NCBI GenBank assembly: GCA_031263965.1
Contig: JAISES010000068.1
Span: forward strand, 1-10,870
Origin: Prevotella sp.
GTDB lineage: Bacteria; Bacteroidota; Bacteroidia; Bacteroidales; Dysgonomonadaceae
Reading direction: 5' to 3'
DNA length: 10,870 nucleotides
Shown here piece by piece: positions 5,989 through 10,870 of the stretch (its first letter is position 1; each line of letters starts with the position of its first letter). The notes below the pieces were generated by a model that made no database searches, was not told the DNA's origin, and was given only the letters and a program-made list of their open reading frames with translations. The translations under genes were made by a program, and so were the position numbers.

Positions 5989-6631
5989 GATTGATCAGGA
6001 ATAATACAGCGCGGTTCTTATCATTTTCAAGTTGGAATGGTTGCAGGCCGTCTCCTTTCCAGTTAATAGATAATCTGTTTTTGCTGATTCCGTATTTTGT
6101 CTCCATCGCTTTAGCAACCTCGTTAGAACGTTGCTCGGAAAGCTTCAGGTTGATTTTCGAATTGCCGGTTTTTTTATCTGCATACCCCGTAACTACACAA
6201 GTCGCATTAGGATGTTCGTTCAGGTAATTTACAGCTAATTCTATCTTAGACCATTCAGATGCGTCAATTACATACTTATTGATACGGAAAAATACAGGGT
6301 CTGTCAAGAAGAACGGTTCTCCTTTCGGTTGTTCTATCGGTTTTGCCTCCGGTTTGATCTCAGGAGTAGTTGTACTTATTTTCGGAACTTCTTCTGCCGG
6401 ACAACAAAGATTCGGAATAACATCCGGACAACTAAAATACTTCTTTCTCATTCGGGTTGTACTCGACAAAACTATTTTTTCTCCGGAAACATCGCTTCTT
6501 AATATAGTAACACGGTCATCGTTAATTAACTGAACAGTCGCAGAATCTGAAGTATTTGTCGTAATTTGTGCTGTACCAGGCATGATAAACAAACCTAAGA
6601 GCATTAATAAAAATAAAAATCTTATATTCAT
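5984..6631 (-). CDS. secreted OmpA C-terminal-domain protein
   Basis: A 215-residue envelope protein. Residues 1-22 form a signal peptide (MNIRF, a hydrophobic core, cleavage probably near GTAQ). Residues 25-80 hold a short module with cysteines at 68, 76 and 77. A Pro/Lys/Glu-rich linker follows at about 80-105. Residues 112-215 are an OmpA-like peptidoglycan-binding domain: FFRINKYVID, VVTGYADKKTGN with Asp152, LSEQRSNEVAKAM with Arg168, and NDKNRAVLFL near the end. Asp152 and Arg168 are the positions that in this family grip diaminopimelate. With no beta-barrel, it is most likely a periplasmic wall-binding protein. Its last codons are followed directly by a MITE-like end that includes the TAG stop. 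The domain ends where relatives do, so little or no coding sequence seems lost. Confidence 0.85.
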   Translation of the reverse strand: MNIRFLFLLMLLGLFIMPGTAQITTNTSDSATVQLINDDRVTILRSDVSGEKIVLSSTTRMRKKYFSCPDVIPNLCCPAEEVPKISTTTPEIKPEAKPIEQPKGEPFFLTDPVFFRINKYVIDASEWSKIELAVNYLNEHPNATCVVTGYADKKTGNSKINLKLSEQRSNEVAKAMETKYGISKNRLSINWKGDGLQPFQLENDKNRAVLFLINP

Positions 6632-6684
6632 AACAAGTCTGTGATGTTAAGGAAATATACTAATATGTTTATTCTATCAAAACG

Positions 6685-6692
6685 CAAATTTA
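6685..6692 (-). promoter_or_regulatory. possible -7 box for the OmpA-like gene
   Basis: On the minus strand TAAATTTG fits TAnnTTTG and would start transcripts near 6678, about 47 bases before the ATG. No TTTG is present at the -33 spacing, so the match is partial. Confidence 0.4.
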
Positions 6693-6825
6693 ATAAAATT
6701 TTGTCATTAAACGGCTATATTTATATGAAAAGATTGTAGAGCCGTAAAAATTACAGGCCCGATACTTTCGTCAGACGGCTTGCCCTATCTGATTTATTAT
6801 TCCTTTCCTTATCTATTTTAAGCAA

Positions 6826-6845
6826 TTAAGAAACAGTTTCTAAGC
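6826..6845 (-). repeat. MITE-core repeat at the YtxH-like stop codon
   Basis: On the minus strand the bases read GCTTAG-AAACTGTTT-CTTAA. CTTAG supplies the TAG stop (6840-6842), AAACTGTTT is the first nine bases of the MITE end, and CTTAA resembles a second copy of the CTTAG target. This could be an excision footprint of a related element; the shortness of the match leaves chance open. Confidence 0.4.
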
Positions 6846-7142
6846 TTTTGCTTTTGCCTTAGCCTCTATTCCGGAAAATTCTTCAGCGAGTTTTCCTGCA
6901 ACATCGCCGGTTACCTGATTGATCTTTTGTTTGCCTTTTCTTATTTCCTGTCTTGCTTTTACTCCGGCTCTAAGCGCTTTGCTCCGGCCTATAGTTAAAC
7001 CAAGATCTAATTCTTCTTTAGCTTTACCCACAGTGTTGTTCAATCTGTTACGCAATTCTTCCCTGGTTTCTTCGTCCGACAACTTTATTGCTGCGTATGC
7101 ACCTAATGCACCGACAGCCAGTCCTAATAGAAATCCTCTCAT
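6840..7142 (-). CDS. small YtxH-like membrane protein
   Basis: A 100-residue protein with the layout of the YtxH family. A Gly/Ala-rich membrane segment at residues 2-20 (MRGFLLGLAVGALGAYAAIKL) is followed at once by an acidic DEETREELR patch and a long charged helix rich in Lys, Glu, Ala and Arg to the end (KAKAKA). Such proteins are small, inner-membrane anchored, and often stress-related; a molecular role is not known. The ATG at 7142 is natural because the hydrophobic segment starts there. It has its own good promoter about 40 bp upstream. In the 208 bp to the next gene, AGCCGT (6740-6745) and ACGGCT (6775-6780) could pair over a 29-base loop, but this is a poor terminator. The stop codon lies in a CTTAG-AAACTGTTT motif. 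Confidence 0.75.
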   Translation of the reverse strand: MRGFLLGLAVGALGAYAAIKLSDEETREELRNRLNNTVGKAKEELDLGLTIGRSKALRAGVKARQEIRKGKQKINQVTGDVAGKLAEEFSGIEAKAKAKA

Positions 7143-7180
7143 AATGTGTTATTTTAATGAATTAGACAATCCTTGTTCAA

Positions 7181-7210
7181 CAAATATAGATATTTATTAT
7201 TAATAACAAC
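7181..7210 (-). promoter_or_regulatory. Bacteroidota-type promoter of the YtxH-like gene
   Basis: On the minus strand TATATTTG (7188-7181) is a full match to TAnnTTTG, and GTTG (7210-7207) lies 18 bases upstream as a three-of-four -33 box. The start would fall near 7174, about 32 bases before the ATG. Confidence 0.6.
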
Positions 7211-7253
7211 GAAGTAAATCAGATTGTTTTTTGGCCTGTCGGAGATGTTGTTT

Positions 7254-7262
7254 AAACAGTTT
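7254..7262 (-). repeat. AAACTGTTT motif just after the hexosaminidase stop
   Basis: The nine-base core of the MITE end occurs five bases after the TAA stop (7268-7270), in the same orientation as the copies after the next two genes. No CTTAG flanks it. It overlaps the ten-base palindrome TGTTTAAACA (7249-7258), so it may be unrelated to the MITE. Confidence 0.3.
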
Positions 7263-7267
7263 TTCAA

Positions 7268-9781
7268 TTATGGTAAATTTTCCAGTCTGGAAGTCACACT
7301 TTCCTTATTCTTAAAGAAGGTTTTTGCTTTAACTGATTTAGCTTTAAATTCAACGGGTTTTTCCCATTTTGTTGAAGTTTTTGCCGGTTCACTGCCATCT
7401 GTGGTATATCTTATTTCAGCGCCGTCAACCGATGAATTAACATAAAGCTTTCCTTCCATAATTTTGATTCCGGGCTGCGGTATCCGATAATTGACATCCG
7501 AAGCTGATAAACGAGGCATTTCATGCTGCGTAATTTTAGCATTATATAATGTTATAGCCTCTTTATATAAAGTTTCATCATCTGTTTGTCCCCATTTGGG
7601 TTGGGTGTTCCATGCACGTTCAATTAAACCAAACATTTTCGGGAAAAGAGAGTACTCTATCATCCCGGAATTCCGGATAGTCTCAGACCATAGTTGTCCC
7701 TGAATTCCTTTTATTTCTTTACGGTTATTCTCAGCCAGAGGCACTTTTTCAAGCGAAGTTTTTCGGGTGTCGATGGGCTCTCCTTTCAGGGTATGTCTTA
7801 CCGATCTGTAAATATTGTATGGTAACATATCAAAGGAATTGTATTCGTTTACAAATCCGGCCCAATATGCTCCCGGTTCTTCCTGATGTTTATTGTAAGA
7901 CAGGTCAAAATAGAAGTTCGAAATATTGCACAAAACAACCGGATATCCGGCATTTGCAAGATTATAAGGTATTTGGTCGCTTTTCCATTCAGGGATTGTA
8001 CTCCAACAATAGCTCAATACATTCTCATTTGCAAATCTCTTATTTGCCGTTTTGTTTGGCAATAAAGCTACTTCCTGCCAAGCGCCTGACTGTATTTTTT
8101 TTTCTTTTAATATTTTGATTGTGCGTTCGATAAAGTAGTCTTTCAAATCTCTTAGTTCCTTTATATCATTCTTTCCCATAAATGCGTTCGCTATTGGAGA
8201 GCCTTTCCATGCACCTTGTGGTACTTCGTCCCCTCCCAAATGCAGGATATCTAATTTACTCCCTGCATCATAATACATCATATCTAGTTCGGTTACGATC
8301 TTTTCGACAAAACGATATGTTGAAGGTAAAGCAACATTGATAACATTATCATTGAAACTTTGAGCGGAAATATATCGGGATGTATCGGCAAAATCGCTTA
8401 ATAGATACTCAGTAGCTTTTTCCTTATCATTGTCAATGTATTTATAATAGCGGGTATTCATAGCTTTGAGCGCGGCGCGGGCATGTCCGGGCAAATCAAT
8501 TTCAGGAACGATCTTGATGTGCCTTTTCTTGGCATATTTCAATATTTTTATGAAATCGTTACGGGTATAATAACCGTTTGCCGTAGAAGTGGCGTCATTA
8601 GGATTCCACCCGCCGCCATAAGCAGGGTATAGGCATTCTCTTTCATCTAAAGTATGCCCACGGCGGGATCCTACATCCGTTAACTCTTCAATCCCTGGTA
8701 TTTCCAGCCTCCAGCCTTCATCATCGGTGAGATGCAGATGCAGAACATTCATTTTATACATCGATAATAAATCTATCAACTTGAAAACAGTTGCCTTTGT
8801 CGTGAAATTGCGTGCGACATCAAGCATCAATCCTCTATGTGGCAAATCCGGATAATCCGTGATTTCCATATTTGAAAGTTCCGAAAATGGATTATTTGTT
8901 CCAATAATGGCAAACAATGTTTGTATACCGTTAAAAATGGAATGAGGTGTTTCTCCTTTTATATCGATGGTTCCGTTATTAAAGATTAGTTGATACTCCT
9001 CCTTGTTTTCATTTGAGGCAAGTGTTTTTACCAGATTTATTTTTACCGAACCTTTGGCGGAAATAGCGCAACCATATAGAGATACCAGCTTATCTGTCAG
9101 AATTTCTGCTTCATTCGAGAAAACAGGATCATAATTAAGAGATATGCTTTTCGTAAAATGAAATGAATCGTTGTTTACCTTAACCGATTTTATTGACGGA
9201 AAGATATCCGTTTTAGATAAAGTAATCTTATTGGTAAATAATTCATTCTCATCGTATACTCTATTTCCGACCGGATAAGGCAACTCATTTGCATTTGTTC
9301 TGGACCATTGTGCTTCGTACGTGAACGGGATAGTTTTAATATTCAGGGTAATGGGCTGTGTTTGTTTTCCATCCTTTGTTAGCTTTATCAGATACGCGCC
9401 TTCCGGAGCAGCTGTTTGTTTTATCAGGCTTCCTTTGCAACGGAAAGTTAAGCTAAGGGTGTCATTGGGTAATATTGCTCTGTATTGCGATGATGGGTAC
9501 ATCTTATAGTAAGTTGCGCCGATTCTTCCTACTACCAGAGGGTATGATTTATCCATAATGGGTATAACCGGCTTCAAATTGAAATAAATGATCCAATTGT
9601 TATCGAGGGGGATATTGCTATGATTTACAATTTTAAAAGTATTCTCGAAGCAGCCGGGTTCTATTTCATTAGCTCCCATCTCCCAGACCAAAGATAAGGG
9701 AGGTATACTATTATCTTGTGCCTGGCTGTTAGAGTAAATGGAGATAATAAGCAAGAACAGTATTAGATAAGATCTTTTCAT
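7268..9781 (-). CDS. secreted beta-N-acetylhexosaminidase, glycoside hydrolase family 20
   Basis: An 837-residue exported enzyme expected to remove terminal beta-linked GlcNAc or GalNAc from chitin oligomers or host glycans. The signal peptide is about 1-21, with cleavage probably after SQAQ and no lipobox, so it is likely periplasmic. Order: a CHB_HEX-type carbohydrate-binding module (about 28-150), a GH20b alpha/beta domain (about 165-305), the GH20 barrel (about 313-735) and a chitobiase-type C-terminal beta domain (about 765-830, with IRYTTDGSEP). Catalytic-domain marks are RGLMLDVARN (316-325), HLHLTDDEGWRLEI (348-361), VPEIDLPGHARA (425-436), and HLGGDE with Asp518-Glu519, the substrate-assisted pair. 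Glu700 in QLWSE and Trp724 in RAW are also conserved. The layout matches Serratia chitobiase (Chb) and not the shorter hexosaminidases. All key residues are present. It is transcribed away from a propeller-sensor gene. Confidence 0.93.
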   Translation of the reverse strand: MKRSYLILFLLIISIYSNSQAQDNSIPPLSLVWEMGANEIEPGCFENTFKIVNHSNIPLDNNWIIYFNLKPVIPIMDKSYPLVVGRIGATYYKMYPSSQYRAILPNDTLSLTFRCKGSLIKQTAAPEGAYLIKLTKDGKQTQPITLNIKTIPFTYEAQWSRTNANELPYPVGNRVYDENELFTNKITLSKTDIFPSIKSVKVNNDSFHFTKSISLNYDPVFSNEAEILTDKLVSLYGCAISAKGSVKINLVKTLASNENKEEYQLIFNNGTIDIKGETPHSIFNGIQTLFAIIGTNNPFSELSNMEITDYPDLPHRGLMLDVARNFTTKATVFKLIDLLSMYKMNVLHLHLTDDEGWRLEIPGIEELTDVGSRRGHTLDERECLYPAYGGGWNPNDATSTANGYYTRNDFIKILKYAKKRHIKIVPEIDLPGHARAALKAMNTRYYKYIDNDKEKATEYLLSDFADTSRYISAQSFNDNVINVALPSTYRFVEKIVTELDMMYYDAGSKLDILHLGGDEVPQGAWKGSPIANAFMGKNDIKELRDLKDYFIERTIKILKEKKIQSGAWQEVALLPNKTANKRFANENVLSYCWSTIPEWKSDQIPYNLANAGYPVVLCNISNFYFDLSYNKHQEEPGAYWAGFVNEYNSFDMLPYNIYRSVRHTLKGEPIDTRKTSLEKVPLAENNRKEIKGIQGQLWSETIRNSGMIEYSLFPKMFGLIERAWNTQPKWGQTDDETLYKEAITLYNAKITQHEMPRLSASDVNYRIPQPGIKIMEGKLYVNSSVDGAEIRYTTDGSEPAKTSTKWEKPVEFKAKSVKAKTFFKNKESVTSRLENLP

Positions 9782-9884
9782 GAAGTAGCGATATTTTAAT
9801 TTCGTTGATATACTTTTACGTAATCTATGTCATGATATTGAGGGAAAACGGTTGTAATCAGCAATATATTGGAGACCGACTCTT

Positions 9885-9906
9885 ACGGTATTATAGATTA
9901 TACCGT
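9885..9906. promoter_or_regulatory. inverted repeat upstream of the hexosaminidase
   Basis: ACGGTA (9885-9890) and TACCGT (9901-9906) are six-base inverted arms 10 bp apart, centred about 115 bp before the hexosaminidase ATG. The layout would suit a dimeric regulator's operator or a leader RNA hairpin. No direct evidence separates these. Confidence 0.25.
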
Positions 9907-9989
9907 TTTAGCAACTGCTCTAACGGATTGTTACAGATTGTATATCTAATAGATATTTCTGTTTTTATATAATTGCAATTATTTCGATA

Positions 9990-9997
9990 CAAATATA
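9990..9997 (-). promoter_or_regulatory. possible -7 box for the hexosaminidase
   Basis: TATATTTG on the minus strand matches TAnnTTTG, but no TTTG sits at the -33 spacing and the leader would be about 200 bases. It is the best match I found upstream of this gene. Confidence 0.25.
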
Positions 9998-10130
9998 TGT
10001 GTTTTCTTAAAAAGACGCGGTTGTTTTACATTTATTAATTGTTATGCAGATATTTTAAGATGTGTTTGTGCTTGAAGTCGCATATTTGTATAAAAACAGA
10101 TGGCAGATTGAAACGTTTTATTTATTAACT

Positions 10131-10197
10131 ATTAAGATCTCCTGTTTAAATTTACAACGAATAATTTGAATGATATAAATTTAAACAGACTCTTAAT
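10131..10197. repeat. 67-bp foldback with MITE-like ends
   Basis: CTGTTTAAATTTA (10142-10154) is perfectly inverted at 10176-10188, and ATTAAGA (10131-10137) at 10191-10197, with unpaired bases between the arms. The inner arm shares CTGTTT and AATTT with the ends of the MITE 50 bp away, so it is probably a shorter, related element. It could also act as a hairpin in leader RNA. Confidence 0.6.
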
Positions 10198-10247
10198 AAT
10201 AAAACTCAAAAGTACATAAATTATTTAAAAAGTGAAGGGAAGACATC

Positions 10248-10450
10248 CTTAGAAACTGTTTGAATTTTAGCGAAAAATATTATTATAGGATTTGAAAAAA
10301 AACTTCTTAGCAATTTTTTTATGCTCTTTTCAGCGTATTTTATCCTTTTTCCTTTTGGTTTAGCCCGCTAAACCTGCAAGCAAAAAGAATAAAATCCATC
10401 TGAAAATATCTATAAAAAAAATTTGCTATAAAATTCAAACAGTTTCTTAG
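10248..10450. mobile_element. complete miniature inverted-repeat transposable element (MITE)
   Basis: The ends AAACTGTTTGAATTTTA (10253-10269) and its exact reverse complement (10429-10445) form 17-bp perfect terminal inverted repeats. CTTAG occurs directly repeated just outside (10248-10252 and 10446-10450) as a 5-bp target duplication. The inside has no ORF and is itself largely self-complementary: TTTTCAG, ATTTTAT and CTTTTT segments on the left mirror the right half. The centre is an 8-bp hairpin, GGTTTAGC with GCTAAACC (10357-10374). The 193-bp body would therefore fold into one long hairpin. It must be moved by a transposase encoded elsewhere; the family is not identified. It ends 59 bp before the -7 box of the sensor gene. 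Confidence 0.85.
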
Positions 10451-10508
10451 TACGGGGTAATAGCATCAAAAATTCGAGAAGGAATATGAGGGAAGGTTGT
10501 AAAATAAC

Positions 10509-10516
10509 TATATTTG
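10509..10516 (+). promoter_or_regulatory. -7 box of the sensor gene
   Basis: TATATTTG matches TAnnTTTG exactly and gives a start near 10523, about 22 bases before the ATG at 10545. No TTTG is present at the -33 position. Confidence 0.5.
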
Positions 10517-10544
10517 TGCTAATCTGATATTATATGAGAAATAG

Positions 10545-10870
10545 ATGGGTAAGAGATTAATATATTTATATGCATTGCTTCTGTTCGCTTCTTATGTATG
10601 CTGTCAGAATTTAAACTACCGGTCGTTTAGGAACATCATACCGAGTTCGGAAGCGTCTACTGTGAATTGTTTTGTTCAAGATACACAAGGATTAATCTGG
10701 ATTGGTACTAATAAGGGGCTTTTTTGTTATAACGGGTATTCGACTCAGCAACATTTCGTATTTGGAGAAAAGACCAATACGTTAATACATGCTATTGTGA
10801 CTTATGGTGATAGTCATTTATATTTGTGTACCGACAACGGTATTCTTATCTATAATTACAAAACCGACAG
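10545..10870 (+). CDS. N-terminus of a propeller-domain sensor, probably a hybrid two-component regulator (partial)
   Basis: The first 108 codons of a gene that runs off the window. Residues 1-21 are a signal or membrane segment (MGKRLIYLYALLLFASYVC). The mature part begins NLNYRSF and carries the classic first repeat of a two-component-regulator propeller: VNCFVQDTQGLIWIGTNKGLFCYNG (40-64). A second repeat follows at about 79-105 (IHAIVTYGDSHLYLCTDNGILIYN). Such periplasmic propellers in Bacteroidota usually precede a Y_Y_Y domain, a membrane segment, and either histidine kinase plus AraC-type regulator (HTCS) or a shorter output domain. Only the first repeats are visible, so the output is unknown. 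The ATG at 10545 is chosen because it heads the signal sequence; an ATG at 10534 stops after eight codons. HTCS proteins sense oligosaccharides and turn on glycan-use genes, which suits the divergent hexosaminidase, but the link is inference. Confidence 0.75.
   Translation, partial: MGKRLIYLYALLLFASYVCCQNLNYRSFRNIIPSSEASTVNCFVQDTQGLIWIGTNKGLFCYNGYSTQQHFVFGEKTNTLIHAIVTYGDSHLYLCTDNGILIYNYKTD

Larger units (their letters stand above)
9782..10544. other. 763-bp divergent spacer between hexosaminidase and sensor gene
   Basis: No credible gene is seen here. It holds the probable promoters of both flanking genes, two small hairpins (9885-9906, and ATATCT/AGATAT at 9942-9956), a 67-bp foldback (10131-10197) and a complete MITE (10248-10450). 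It is strongly A+T rich throughout. The mobile repeats make up about a third of it, so the ancestral regulatory spacer was probably nearer 500 bp. Confidence 0.7.

Noticed and set aside
10357..10374. GGTTTAGC/GCTAAACC as a stand-alone terminator
   Set aside because: It is the centre of the MITE's long self-complementary body, and no T-run follows the stem on either strand.
1..10870. CRISPR array, rRNA, toxin-antitoxin pair or a full restriction or phage-defence operon
   Set aside because: No regularly spaced repeats, rRNA-like sequence or recognisable gene pairs of these kinds are visible; the only candidate accessory gene is the DprA-like one.

Overview
The window looks like part of a Bacteroidota chromosome, most likely Bacteroidales (a Dysgonomonas-, Parabacteroides- or Bacteroides-like genome; the genus cannot be fixed from this sequence). 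Evidence: -7 promoter boxes of the Bacteroidota form TAnnTTTG, few Shine-Dalgarno sequences, a Bacteroides-type tyrosine recombinase N-terminus, a large secreted GH20 hexosaminidase, and the start of a sensor with two-component-regulator propeller repeats.

Bases 1-2170 are the decayed edge of an integrated element beside a tRNA-Pro(UGG) gene (2171-2245, minus strand). They hold a frameshifted, truncated integrase (499-822), the C-terminal piece of an unrelated protein joined to it (823-1161), an intact short DprA/SLOG-like gene (1166-1648) bracketed by an exact 11-bp direct repeat, and a doubtful small ORF (1690-2040). The tRNA gene has a good Bacteroidota promoter and a likely terminator, and was probably the attachment site.

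Bases 2329-9781 are ordinary chromosomal genes, all on the minus strand. In transcription order they are a secreted beta-N-acetylhexosaminidase (GH20), a small YtxH-like membrane protein, a periplasmic OmpA-domain protein, and a two-gene operon for a heterodimeric ABC exporter. The exporter has one normal and one degenerate ATP site, as in TM287/288-type transporters.

Bases 9782-10544 separate the hexosaminidase from a divergent gene, cut by the window end, that begins like a hybrid two-component (HTCS) or other propeller sensor. This spacer carries a complete MITE (17-bp perfect terminal inverted repeats, 5-bp CTTAG target duplication) and a smaller foldback with a related repeat. The sensor may control glycan use, with the hexosaminidase as a possible target, but the window does not prove this.

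The most unusual signal is that the MITE end core AAACTGTTT also lies at or just after the stop codon of three consecutive minus-strand genes (hexosaminidase, ytxH-like, ompA-like). In two of them the same CTTAG abuts it and supplies the TAG stop. The copy at the ompA-like gene matches the MITE end over 24 bp with two mismatches. This suggests a mobile repeat family that settles at gene ends. I see no clear complete novel system; the mobile-repeat pattern and the recombined integrase junction are the best leads.
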